In this document: in pieces, positions 1-11,426 of the stretch
How the letters are laid out: every line of letters starts with the position of its first letter
Position numbering within the stretch: position 1 is the stretch's first letter
Assembly: GCA_018340805.1 (NCBI GenBank)
Contig: JACMZG010001863.1
Location: 27,304,342 to 27,368,341, forward strand
Length of the DNA: 64,000 nucleotides
Source of the DNA: Microvelia longipes
Taxonomy: Eukaryota > Arthropoda > Insecta > Hemiptera > Veliidae
Direction of reading: 5' to 3'
The notes under the pieces: model-generated
Seen by the model: the letters and a program-made list of their open reading frames with translations, nothing else
Told to the model about the DNA's origin: nothing
Database searches by the model: none
Translations under genes and position numbers: made by a program

Positions 1-1569
1 ATTGGGAATAGATACCTATTCTTTTGGCGACGATAGCTTAATTAGAAGCAGAGTTGGTCGGGGCGATGTAAATGAAATGTACCTCATTCGATACGATTGA
101 TATTTTATGTTTCAATAGTTGAAATAAAGAGAAGAACAATAAATGGAAAAAGTTAGAATAACATAAATAAGTAGTAGAAGAAGAAGGTGAGTGCTGACAC
201 AAAAATGACTACCAAGTGTGGCAGTCACTCAGTGTACCATGTTCAATCCTGGTCGGGGCCTCAAGTAGGGATGGAAATTCTTTTTTGCCGTCCTTTAAAT
301 ATTCAATTATAATCATGTTTCTAATTTTTTTAAGATAAAACCCTTTCTGTTTGAAACTTCCCTCAAAATAATATTTAAGCATAAAACTTTTATATAGAAC
401 TATAAAATATAAACTCAGTTTTAAGGTTAAACTTGTTATTCATATATCTATATCTGCATTTATTATATGCAAAAATATAAAGAAGGATCGTAAAAAAACT
501 ACGCAACATAAAATTTGTATCTCGTGATCCCTATGCAGTTCTTTATATAATCCAGAACTCGATTGCTTTATCCCTCTGATATTTCAATACAGTTTAAAAA
601 ACAGAATTTTCTCCAGTTGTTGCCTCTATTTTACAACGTACAGCTTAGAAAAGAAAATTCAATTTTTACATCTATATAACATAATAACTTATTTTTAAAA
701 ATATATATATTTTTTACGACGATTTTATAATTATTTCTAACTAATTTTTTACAAATTAAATTCTAATTTAATCTTTACTTCTCATACTATTTCATCAGAG
801 TTTTAATTAAATTTTTAATTTTAAATTAAACTCGCATTATTGGGAATAAAAAATCTAATATACACCAAAAATGCTTTCAGAATAATCAAGTTAAATTTAA
901 ATGATTTAAAAAATAATATAATTGAGATAATTGCATTTTATTAAAAGCATTGGTACGAATATATATGTAATTGAAGTAAAATTTTATAAATGGAAAATCA
1001 ATAAAATGACAAGATAGATTTTAGAATTAAAATTTATAAAATTTAAGTTAGTTTGATCACTTGGTTGTTTTATTACATCTGTTTGTCTTATTTTTTTATT
1101 CCTCTATTCAAAAAGGCTTTGTGTCTGGAGTTGATTCCACCCTGGTTTTAATAGAACTAGGTTTTTTAAATACCATTCTTTTTTACACTTACACATACGA
1201 TAACACATTTTCAGCGTGTGTACTCGATTAAATTGTGCTCTTTGTACTTTTTGTTCGCCCTCTCGACATTCCCCCGGAGGTAAAAATTTCCCTACCCCTC
1301 ACCCGGGTGTTTTAAAGCTAAAAATCCAACCTCGACCTTTTTTTAAAAAAAGAAATATTACAAGTTTTTTAAACCTACGCTTGTACAAAATACAAAACAT
1401 AAAAAATGAATAAAGAAAAGCGTCTCTGTAAACGATGGCAGGTATTTTTTAGTCTTAAAAATGTTTTTGTTAATCCCGGACTTCATAAAATTAATGTCCT
1501 TTAAATCTTTTTAGAGTTTACTTGGTTTTTTGATTATTTTTTAAGTGAGTGATTCATTTAAACATATAT
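1..1569. other. AT-rich non-coding stretch
   Basis: No gene is recognised here. A weak B-box-like string (TGTTCAATCC) lies near 228-238, and a GC-richer patch lies at about 1250-1312. Bases 38-53 share the 16-mer TTAATTAGAAGCAGAG with the conserved interior of the family A MITEs at 1.6 and 18.1 kb, so the window may open inside a fragment of that family, but 16 bp is thin evidence. Confidence 0.5.
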
Positions 1570-1574
1570 CTCTT

Positions 1575-1638
1575 ATGAGATATGTGACTCATACCATATG
1601 TGACGTATGAGATATGTACACATACCATACGACAATAT
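1575..1638. repeat. Imperfect 32-bp tandem duplication
   Basis: The string ATGAGATATGT begins at 1575 and again at 1607, and CATACCATA recurs about 31 bp apart, giving two copies of a ~32-bp unit. The duplication lies immediately upstream of the family A MITE. It is short and has no coding content. Confidence 0.6.
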
Positions 1639-1644
1639 AAATTA

Positions 1645-2310
1645 AGGCTCGTATTCATAAACCTAGTTAAAACTGCGGTTTAAGAAAAATTAATTAAAAC
1701 TATGTTTGGTATTCATAAAACTAAATTTAAACTGCGGTTTAGTCAAATACGTTTAAACCTGAAATCATAAACACTAACGTAGTTAAACTGTCGAATCGAG
1801 TTTAAATTAGAGCTAACCTAAATCTTAGCAATACAGTTTGACGCATTCGATGTTTTCAGGGTATTATTTATCTAAACCTATCACATTTTCACTCTATTTA
1901 GGTACTTATTAATGTTTAATAAACAATAATTATTTTAATATTGTTATATTATGATCATCACTAATGAATATCACTAACTTGTATTTTTTGTAATAAAAAT
2001 AAAAAAAACTGTATTCAGGATATGTCAATTTATAATTTAAAAATGTTAATAAACATTAACAGTAATGAATTGTGATCAAAATTATAAATATAAGAGGTTT
2101 TTAATGTAACATTTTAATAATTTAATTAGTCAACGTTTTAATTAGAAGCGGAGAGAATTGAAACTAAAACATATGTTATGAAATCAAAACAAAGACTTAA
2201 ATATCTGTGTCTCCATCATAACAAAATGATCATAATGAAAATCTCAAGTTTAAACTAGTTATTTCGATTAAATTCAACAAGATTAAATCTAATGTTGTGA
2301 ATACGGGCCT
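1645..2310. mobile_element. MITE family A, copy 1 (non-autonomous DNA transposon)
   Basis: The element starts AGGCTCGTATTCAT and ends GTGAATACGGGCCT, so its termini are near-perfect inverted repeats of about 13-14 bp. The interior is AT-rich with no open frame for a transposase, which fits a non-autonomous miniature element. A second copy at 18081-18862 matches along most of its length. The best-conserved interior block reads TAGTCAACGTTTTAATTAGA (from 2128) and is followed by a TGTTATGAAATCAAAACAAA block. Subterminal regions repeat AGTTTAAAC-like motifs in both orientations. No clear target duplication can be read for this copy. The 8-bp duplication at copy 2 suggests a hAT-like mechanism, which is inference. 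Confidence 0.75.
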
Positions 2311-3514
2311 AAATCTCATAAATTCAATTTTACAATTTTTTGCTTGTACTAGCAAGAGAAAAACTAAGCAAAAATGAACCAAACAAATAGTATAACTCTA
2401 TCAGTACATTATATTCTTCAAAACACTTTTCAATATATTATTTTATGGATAAAAATAAAAAACAACTAATACCAACAATATTCATTGGTACACTATTAAA
2501 AAAAAGGATTCATTTAATTTTTGTCCACTCTTCTAAAAAAAGGATTTAATACAAATAAATTATAATATAGTAAAATAATAATTAAGTAGTACTTCATTAT
2601 AAATCATTTTAATAGAAGTCTTCATTATTACGGAAAATGCATTTTAATATTTTCCTTCATTAATTTAACTCTAAAAATATATAGATACCCCTCAGGGGGT
2701 ATTAATAATTAAACGATTTTAGTCTCAGTCTCATAACAATGAAATGTTTACTCCAAGGGACAATTAAATGTTACTTTTTAGCATAAAAAATTTACTAACA
2801 ATAACCTACAAATTAAAATCATACTACTGCGTTACTATACTATAGTACAATATACTGAGTACTTTACTATTTATCATATTATATAGTGTAGTTTTCATAA
2901 CTGAATAATTGTTCAAATTGTTTTCTCTTTAAGGAAATCTCCAAAATGTTAATAATTAGATTACCGTTTAAGTAAAGCGTAAAAGAATGGTTTAGCGGTC
3001 AGAAAATGATTAACAATCTAGGGTCTCTTGTGAGGTTTCGTTTAGATTATACTTTGTATCCCTAGAGGGACGTAATCGTCCTTATATTCTTGATGAAAAC
3101 GGAATTAAGCTTAAAGGATTCGTGCCTAAGTACCTAACATCCTTAATTGAAGACCTAAACCTTAATTGAAGACTTAGGTATTAAAATACTGATAAATAAA
3201 AAAATAGGGTAGGAGTGGAGAGTGTTTCGTACATTGTAATGTAGAGCAGGTTTTGTGACAAAATAGCCCCAGCATGGGTGCCACGATAATGTTGCACTGA
3301 TCACAACATAATCAACATTTAAATTCAATTTAAAAATTTTATAATATCTAAATATATCTTAGAAGAAATAACTTAATTTTAACATGACATTTGAACAGTT
3401 AAATTTAATGAGTTATATTTAACACAAGTTAAGAAGCAAATGAAGAATCAGGTATCTCTCAAACGGATAAATATTGTTTATTAAACTTGCAAAACGTGCA
3501 AAAATTAAGCTTGG
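2311..3514. other. Non-coding spacer with small repeats
   Basis: This stretch holds a perfect hairpin with 7-bp arms ATACCCC/GGGGTAT and a 4-base loop at 2685-2702. It also holds an exact-period 19-bp duplication at 3141-3178 (unit CCTTAATTGAAGACCTAAA). No gene is seen. Confidence 0.5.
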
Positions 3515-3890
3515 AGTGAACAAAAACCCTATTGAAAACCAGTTTGTTGTGACGTCATTGAAACAGTTTGCTGAGTTAGCAAATTTTTCAAAAAATCGTT
3601 ATAATTCAAAGTTATTATTTTTCACCAAGTCATTAGTTTTGTTTTTGGGACGCTGAATCATACGAAATTAACCCGCAGTCGATACAACCACTTTAAGTGA
3701 CCAAAAAGTCGAAAAGCCCGTAGAAAAAAACAGAAAACCAAAAATAACGGTCAGTAAATAATAATTTTCAAGTAGAGTGTTATTGTCTATGTTTTCTGGA
3801 TGCTGAATTTAATAATACCGGTTCGGAGTCGATAAGATTACTAAAATTGGATTGATAAGCAAGAAAAAGCGCATTTAAAAAAAACGCCCG
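3515..3890 (+). repeat. R148 interspersed repeat, copy 1
   Basis: This segment aligns with the reverse complement of 36480-36950 and with 21240-21620. It begins with a block around CCAGTTTGTTGTGACGTCAT and continues into two units containing GACGCTGAATC followed by CAGTCGATACAACCACTTTA. The two unit cores (about 3671 and 3818) lie about 147 bp apart, matching the ~148-bp spacing in the other loci. A 60-codon frame at 3474-3656 overlaps the leader block and is similar to a minus-strand frame at 36754-36948. Substitutions between the two fall at all codon positions, so this is nucleotide repeat similarity and not evidence of a protein. The strand given is the sense in which the tRNA-like end of the family reads forward. 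Confidence 0.7.
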
Positions 3891-3981
3891 GCTTGCGGAC
3901 TTCCTAGCAAGAATTTCGTTTTTTTTAATGTTTGTTTGAGTACTAAAAAGTAATGTTAGAATTAAAAGTAAGTGTCTTGTC

Positions 3982-4077
3982 GACAATAGTCTTCTCATAG
4001 ATAATCGTTGATAACAGTCTTGACATAGACAGCCGTTGATAATAGTCTTTTCATAGATAACCATTGACAATAGTCTT
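3982..4077. repeat. 28-bp tandem repeat, 3.4 copies
   Basis: Units start at 3982, 4010, 4038 and 4066 with an exact 28-bp period and a core of the type GATAATAGTCTTNTCATAGA. About 10-20% of positions differ between units. A diverged one-to-two-unit relative lies at 5031-5075 (GCTAATAGTCTTGTCATAGA), so the motif is also dispersed locally. Confidence 0.85.
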
Positions 4078-6549
4078 AAAATATTTTTTTAGATAAAGAA
4101 GATTTTATTTGTTTAATTAAAATACACAACACTGACACATCAGTGATTAAATGAAAGCCTATGAGTAAAAATAAATCAATAATTTTATTTTTAAGGATAT
4201 TCTTCTTACAAGCTACTTGTTAAAATGTTTCCTTAAAATACATTACAGTGAAACGGAATAGGTCTATTGAAAAAGAAAACAGTTAAAACTCCCATATAAA
4301 TGTAAATAGTTTGCAAATGTAAACAACTAAGAATGTAAATTATCTTGCAGCAGGGATTTTACTCGCTCTAATACGGGGCAACACTGATGTTAATGTTTCA
4401 AACTCATGTAAATGTAACACAGATTTCACAAAGCAACTTGATGTTTGTGGCTCAAGCGAGGGACCGAGTGAGAAACAACAACATTAAACTAACATTATGA
4501 AAACAAAAATGTGACTTTATAGTATACAAAGTACTTTTTGCCTTTTACACAAATTTTAACTTCAAGCAATTTGTATAATTTATTAAGTAAGGCAAAAAAA
4601 TGTCCAAATGGTTTTTTTATTGAATACATGTAAAACGGTTAAAAATAAAATACAAAAGGTCATGGTCGAAAAGAAATAAAAAGTTTTCATGGTATAATAA
4701 ATAGCTAATAAAAAACGGAAAAAATTGTGAGTTCTCATTCTAAGTGTTAATTGCTAAAAATCTTAAGTTTTTTTTAAGTGGCATACTGCCAGAATATTCG
4801 CAATGATTTGTTTACATAAAATTATATATTTAAAACATTTATACATTAAAATTTTTAAGAAACTATACTACTAAACTAAGTTTCTGCTCTATCCAAAATT
4901 TTTTTTCTGATTCTTAGGGATAGTTTAAAAATTTTGCAAAATCATTATTTAGGGTTAATATCTTCATAAATATTTTTAAAACAATATGGTTCTGTACTTA
5001 TATATGATTAATTTTTTATTAATAATCGCTGCTAATAGTCTTGTCATAGATAATCAACACTAATATTCTTGTCATTGAACAAATGTTCAAACCATTCATC
5101 AACTATTGGTCATAGAAAAATGTATTTTAATCCAAACAAAAACAATTATATAAACATTCCTTGGGGTTATAAATGAAAAATAATATTTTCAAAAACTAAA
5201 AATGTCAGTAGAAAGGAATAAAGCTCTAACAAAAAGTATTAAATGAAAAACTAAAAAAAAAGTATTATTAAAAAGGAACTTATCAAAAAAAAATTGAAAA
5301 ATGAAAAACTTACGAAAAGAGTTAGAAATCCATAATGCAAAAATAAAAGACAAACAAAGATTTAATTTCAAAACGAAGAAAAGTTCTATGTCAAGACGAA
5401 CCCCACTGACAGAGGATGAGTACGCAGAGGGAGGTATTTTGATTAATTTCATTTCAAGAATGGAAAAGCGATGAAAGTTTCCAGTTTTTCTCCTTTTCTT
5501 TTTATTTTAATTTCAGTAAAGGAAACATTTTTACAAACCACTGCATTGTAGAGGAAAATATTAAGGGGTACAAACTTTATTTTTTATTTAAAAAAAAAAA
5601 CAATTATCAAGTGAAAGTAAAGCCAGCCATTTTTTTAACATTTAAAATAATTAAATTAAATAGAGAGTAAAGAATGAGAGCCGAGACTATTTATGTAATA
5701 ATTTTAATATTCAATTTCTATAAATGCGTAATTTAAAATTGTAGTGAAAAAAACAAATATAACGAATAAGCAAAACACTAGCCGATAAAAAGGATACAAT
5801 CTAACTAAAATAATATAAATGATATTCAAGAACATTATTTGAGAATGCGTAAAAACCCTTTTCTTTTACTACTAACTTTAACCAAGAAAAAATATATCTT
5901 AGAATAAAATAATATTGTAATAAGTAAAGGAGGGAAAGATCTTAGATCTTTGTCATTTTTTCTCTAGAATGTTTTTTGCCAATACCAAGAACGCCCACAC
6001 TATTTATTATACTCGAACCTATTCTTCTTATTTTGGTTTCTTAAAGATACACATCTATTGAAATTCAATAAGTTGTATTATGAAAGAGTCATTCCAAAGG
6101 TATAAACTTTAGCCATATGTCATATGCTTTAAAAATGAATCACATATCTAAAAAATTAAGGAAATAGAACTGTGCTTAAAAAGTAAAAAGATGTTAAAGA
6201 AAGAAGTAGGTATTACAACTAATAGATACTGCTACAAGCACCAAATATTTTTCCGGTCGATAATCGACTGACGTTGAAAAAAATGAGGATATAGGCAGAG
6301 AAATAAATTACTGAAGTAAATGAAAAATGACAATAATAACAGGAATTTGTAGAATTGTTCCGGTAGGTAGGTTTTGGCATACAGTATGGAAACCCCCTTT
6401 TTAAAGAATTCGATACCTATAATTTAAAAAAAAGTAAAAAAAAGAAATTTAATACTAAATAGAAAGCTATATATGGTTTAGTAATTAATTAAGAAAAAAT
6501 GAGAAAAGAGTCATCTGTTATTAATTAGTGAAGTCGTATTAATTGATGA
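4078..6549. other. AT-rich non-coding stretch
   Basis: Apart from the diverged 28-bp unit at 5031-5075 I see no gene or repeat. A moderately GC-richer patch at about 4345-4470 has no recognisable coding content. Confidence 0.45.
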
Positions 6550-6800
6550 TAGTAGTAGCGGAGCAAGTGATATGGAGTGAGATGAGCACGTGGTTTAGTG
6601 AGGAAAGGAGCTAGGGCGTTGGGGAGCATTGTATAGGCATGCGCATCACACGATCGATGAGGCGCTGCAGACGTCACACTGGAGGAGAAATACTCACCCA
6701 TACCTCTGGGTACCTACTCCATCCAACATCACGTACCAAAATCTGACGGACATGTGACGTCATATATAGGTCTGTAGAATAAAAGACCTATAATGCATTC
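6550..6800. promoter_or_regulatory. CpG-richer promoter-like or enhancer-like island
   Basis: This ~250-bp segment is clearly richer in GC and CpG than its surroundings. It contains an E-box CACGTG (6587-6592), an NRF1-like GCATGCGCAT (6637-6646), CGATCGAT (6651-6658), a half-CRE GACGTCAC (6670-6677) and a perfect CRE TGACGTCA (6755-6762). The CRE is followed directly by TATATA (6763-6768). The TATA-like site lies in a perfect hairpin with arms TATAGGTCT (6765-6773) and AGACCTATA (6784-6792). Such clustering is typical of animal promoters, but no gene can be assigned. The only frame nearby (minus strand, ATG at 7117) is hydrophobic and unconvincing. An old GC-rich transposon fragment is an alternative. 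Confidence 0.35.
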
Positions 6801-9800
6801 AAACAAACAAATTACAAGACCTATAGTGATTATAAAAATAAATAAAAATATATAATGGATCAAAGGATAAAATATTTTAAATGTTCTATTACTCTATATA
6901 ATGATGCGACGCCTCCTTGACCTTCATTAGACTTATAAACGGTATTACTAAGACAGCTCATTATAAAGATACTGGTATGTATAAAGCATATAATAGAAAA
7001 AACAAATAATATATCAAATTTAAAAAAATACACACTTTCGGATATTGTTAAAATGTTGAAAAATTGCATAAAAACAAACTGTAATGCTCTATTATTATTT
7101 GCCAGTTCAGTCGCCATTTTTATATCCTACAATTCTTTAAGTACTATTCTTATATAATTATAATGAAAATACGACTATTTTACAAACTTCATAAATACGT
7201 GACTTAGTTTAATAATTATAAATAAAACTACAAACTGCTAGTAGAAGCATTCTTTACTTTTGAACAATTTTAACCAATTTAATATTTAAGTTAAATTTAA
7301 TCAGACTTAGAGACGTCTTTTAAATAATTAATTAAGTATGAAACACTATTTACACTTTTATATTTGCCATTATTAAGCAAATTTTGTTTGGTAAAAAATA
7401 TTAAATTCGGAACTTTGGTCAAAATATTATAAAAATAATCTCACCATATTTATTTTTAATTTCATATTTTATAAGTTAAAAAATATAAAAAAGTAAAATA
7501 ATAAAAACCCTTTTATGATAAAAAATTTAAATATGGAAGAGTAAAAAAAAGATTTATTTTAATAGGAAGTGTGGGAGGTTATAAGGACTTAACCCGTAGG
7601 AAAAAGGCAAGTTATTGGAAGAACACTTATCCTAATGGTCCAGAACTGATTGGTTTCGCCTGACAGCCACTCATTTTTCAACCAATTACAGACCTAAACC
7701 TAACATCAACTTACAGTCTGCTAAACGATAAAAATATAGAGAAAAAACCTTTAAACTTTTTTTCCAAACGATTGAGAAAAAGATTAAAAAAGAGGATTAA
7801 GATTTTGTCGTAATTTAAATTACTGATTTAATGGTCTGCAGTTTAATGTTTTTATTAAAAAGCGTTAAGAAAAATACTTTTTAATGGTAATAGTTTTAAT
7901 GCTCGACAATTATACCTAAATATAATTGAACTTGGTAAGAGAAACGTTTTAAAAAGCATTATTCGTTGAGAATATGAAATTGTTAAAGTATATTGATTGA
8001 TAAAAACAATCGTACAAAATTACCTCTCAAGAAACTAAGAACTGATAACGTTAAAATGCCACATTTTTAAGTCTGTTATGTGAGAGAATTTAAAATCATT
8101 ATTTTTGTTGATTTTAAAAATGATTTATTTTAATTCTACAATTTAAATAAATTTGTAAATTTGTAATAAATAAATAAATTCTAATGATTTAATTTATAAT
8201 GCTTCTAAATTTCTACATCAATTTCATGTGCATCATTTGTGCTTTATCATTTAATATTATATTGTTAATTAAAAGGAGGTTTTGCATGTCTGAATATTAG
8301 CATTATCATTATGTATAAACTCAATTTAAACTTTAGTTTTAATTTTATCAAGTCCAAGCTAGGACAAGCCTCTAAGGTACCACGGCTCAGGCCGATTTGC
8401 ATGAAATTAAATAGTATTAGTCAGTATTAATTTTAAATAGTATGTAATTATGTTATGCAATAAATGGTATTTATTTATTTTATTATATTGAAATATGCAA
8501 CTATATTTACTATATTTAGTTTTGATGAATCATTCAATTTTTCCAAATATCAAAACGTTATTTTTAAATTTATAATAGATATAAATGTTTATAAAATAAA
8601 AAATGGTTTTAGAAAACTTTGAAAGAGAAAAGAAATAGAACCTCATTGATTTTTAATGAGATTCGATAAAAAATGTTACAATGAGAGCGTTTTACATAAA
8701 TAAATCGCAACACAGTAGACGAAATGTGTAATGTAATTTACACAATATCCGTTTGTAGAAAAACCAACAATCATATCTTAAAAATCAAGAAAAAAACGAA
8801 AGACTAACTAATAGTTTATGGCAGGATAACAAGCTGTCATATAAGGAACTGTAAGCTTCGCTATGTCACAAAAAAATTATATGAGCCACTTCTTTGGCCA
8901 TACATTTTAACCTGTACTAAGTGCTTTAAGATGTGGTTTTGGTATTGTTGGACTCAGAACACTAAAAATTCTTAAAAATGTACAAAACGACCTTTTTATG
9001 TTGGCCTATTTTCATTTGATACGGTATAGACAAGAATAAAATTAAATAAGTGTAAAGAAAAACTTTGTCAACAAGATAATTAATTAAAGAATAAAACATG
9101 CTAACTTTTTTATTTAGTAGAAAAAATATTGATTTAACACTACTTTAAGTAAGAAATACTTATTAAGATTTTTCATTTGTCCCAAAAATACATTTTCTTT
9201 CCCACTAAATTTTTTAATAAAGGAAAGGGATGATGGTTACTTGCTAAAATACTAAAACCCCTCTAATCTTCTTTATTACACGTTTCCTTAACCTTAATAA
9301 TAAATGACATCCAATCATGCAAACTTGTTGTTTTTCTCTGCTTTACACTATTTCTTTTTGGCTTTTCCAACAAAGAAAAGAAAATGTTTTTAAATAAAAG
9401 AATTTACAACAATAATGTTAAACCAAATTTTTTATATTTTCTCATAACATTTTCATAGAGTGTAATACAGTGTTTTTGTTTTCCCTTTTTCTTGCAAAAA
9501 AAAGAGTAAACAGCGAAGTAAAATTCACCTAGATGTTGTAAAGAAATGTTTCGCCATAACTTGGTCCAATATTCCCCACAGGAAAATGTCCCGGAAAATA
9601 TTTCTTATACCCTTTACTGTTATGTTACTGCTGACTATAACATATTTCTTATTATTTCTTCCTCACATCTTTTCTATATGATAAAATTGGTTTATTTACA
9701 GAAATCAATAATTTTTACTGAACACATAGGAGTGACACCTAATCACGGATAAGATAATGTAGATAAATACATAGGTATTATTATAAGTATTATCAGGTGG

Positions 9801-10955
9801 TGTTAAGGTCAAAGATAGACACCATTTGCACAGGTACAATCCCCTTAATTAGCCATGGTCAAAATAATCTTTCTCCCTAGACAAGGTCCTAAATCTATAA
9901 AGCCAAAGATTCTTTGGTAGAGGAATTTTTTGTTTCAATGGAGGGGAAACGCGATGGTTTCAAGAGGAAAAGCTTTATCCCTCGGAACCAAAGGTTCACT
10001 GTATTTCCCTTACAGTCCAAGAGCCAGGCCTAAAAAATGTGACTCATTTTGTATCACTTCAAACCAATTATTTTCTTAAAATACAACTTCAATTATGAAG
10101 GACAAGCATAGTCTGCCTATCCAGTGTGTAGCCCTTTATATGAATGCACTCGCTTAAAATATTAGAAAATCGCACAAATTCCAGTTTTCTTGTAATAAGT
10201 GGTTCCCAGTAGGTCGTGTGCAAAACAAGAAGAGAACATTTTTCAAGCTGATAAAATTTACTTTAAAACTCGTGTTTTTCGTCAAAATCGGATAACTACT
10301 ACTAAAGTTATGACATTTGTAGCATAGCGGTTCTTGGATTATTATATATTAGTACGGCAATAATATACGATGAGTCAACGATAATAATTAATTAGTAATT
10401 AATATGATTAGATTAAAAAATATAAAACATTACGTCATAGTGGAAAGAGTGTATGTGTAATATTTATTTAATTCTTACACAATGTTTTCATGCAAACTTG
10501 TTTAAAAATATTATTTATACTTTAAATACCCCTGCAATAATTTAGATGTAAAGATTAGAATGCACTTACCAATTAGCGCTCATGTTATTCGACTTCTTAA
10601 TTAACATAAGTACGTTTAATTTATCCTATGAATAATTTAAGTAATGGAGAGCATTCTTGGAATTTCTAAGCATTATATAGGAATATTAAGTAGGGAAGGC
10701 AAATATCAGAACTAATTTCAACTAAAACCAGGTTTAAATAAATATTTATGTATTATGAAAATTAAGATATAAATTTAAGGAAAAGGAAATTAATAGATGT
10801 CCCAAAGATATACATTTATATCTTAGATAGATAATAATTATCTAATATCTATTTTAATGTAAAAGTTAATATTTATTACTATAGCTCGACCAAAAACTAA
10901 TAATATTAGGTTACGGATTCGAACAACAGATGCACAGTTATGAACTTTATCTTTT
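6801..10955. other. Long AT-rich non-coding stretch
   Basis: No gene is recognised. The 8456-8493 stretch has a LINE-tail-like AATAAATGG followed by TTTATTTATTT, similar to the LINE 3' end at 23.6 kb, but no flanking duplication was identified. The 9780-10030 stretch is somewhat GC-richer without coding signal. Confidence 0.4.
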
Positions 10956-11186
10956 ATGAAATTTTTATTTACTATCGTATTTACATTCATAATTGGGATT
11001 CCATTTGTTTACGCTTTTATAAACATTTTCTTAGATATAACATTTAATACTACCGAGTTATTCATGCCAATCAACTTCCGCAAAAGTGTAATCACTGGAT
11101 TGTTTCACGGACAAGTTTTTCTAAGCCACCACAACTACATCAGCTCTAATACTTCTAACAATAATAGTTGTATTACTGAATATTGA
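10956..11186 (+). CDS. Unrecognised 76-residue frame with signal-peptide-like N-terminus
   Basis: This ATG-initiated frame encodes 76 residues. The first 20 (MKFLFTIVFTFIIGIPFVYA) resemble a signal peptide, with a lysine at position 2, a hydrophobic core and a V-Y-A end that fits the -3/-1 cleavage rule. The rest is asparagine- and serine-rich with one cysteine and no recognised domain. AT-rich random sequence often encodes hydrophobic stretches, there is no homologue in the window, and no splice or promoter signals stand out. It is listed only as a candidate small secreted protein, and chance is at least as likely. Confidence 0.12.
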   Translation: MKFLFTIVFTFIIGIPFVYAFINIFLDITFNTTELFMPINFRKSVITGLFHGQVFLSHHNYISSNTSNNNSCITEY

Positions 11187-11289
11187 TGTTAAAATGCATG
11201 CCAATCGCAAAGAGAATGGTGGCGGTAAGAGAGCACCACTCATATCTAGAAAATACTCCAGTTAATATTCTTTGGTATTTTAAGTGAAG

Positions 11290-11420
11290 GTTAAACGGCG
11301 CCCTGATGAGTTAAACGTAACAAAACAGAGTGGGTATGACCTTATGTCGAGCCATCAATAATGACGAATGTCGAATGATAGAACAGTTCCCAGATGGAGC
11401 ATTGCAATTCGTTACACTCC
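11290..11420 (-). repeat. Family D interspersed repeat, copy 1
   Basis: The reverse complement of this segment matches 16605-16715. Shared blocks include GGGAACTGTTC near one end, a central TCATTATTGATG-like block, and AACTCATCAGGGCGCCG at the other end. The two copies are inverted relative to each other and about 5.2 kb apart. No terminal inverted repeat, tail or open frame is obvious, so the class is unknown. An old SINE or transposon fragment is most likely. Confidence 0.7.
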
Positions 11421-11426
11421 CATAAT

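Noticed and set aside
228..244. Possible tRNA B box near the window start
   Set aside because: One base is missing from the consensus and no A box at proper spacing, stems or repeats support it.
6860..7117. 85-residue minus-strand frame starting AAAAATGGCGAC
   Set aside because: A good start context only; the product is hydrophobic AT-rich noise with no domain, and the nearby promoter-like island does not point clearly at it.
11300..11330. Hammerhead box CTGATGAG in the family D repeat
   Set aside because: No GAAA box or stem II follows, so only one of the conserved boxes is present.
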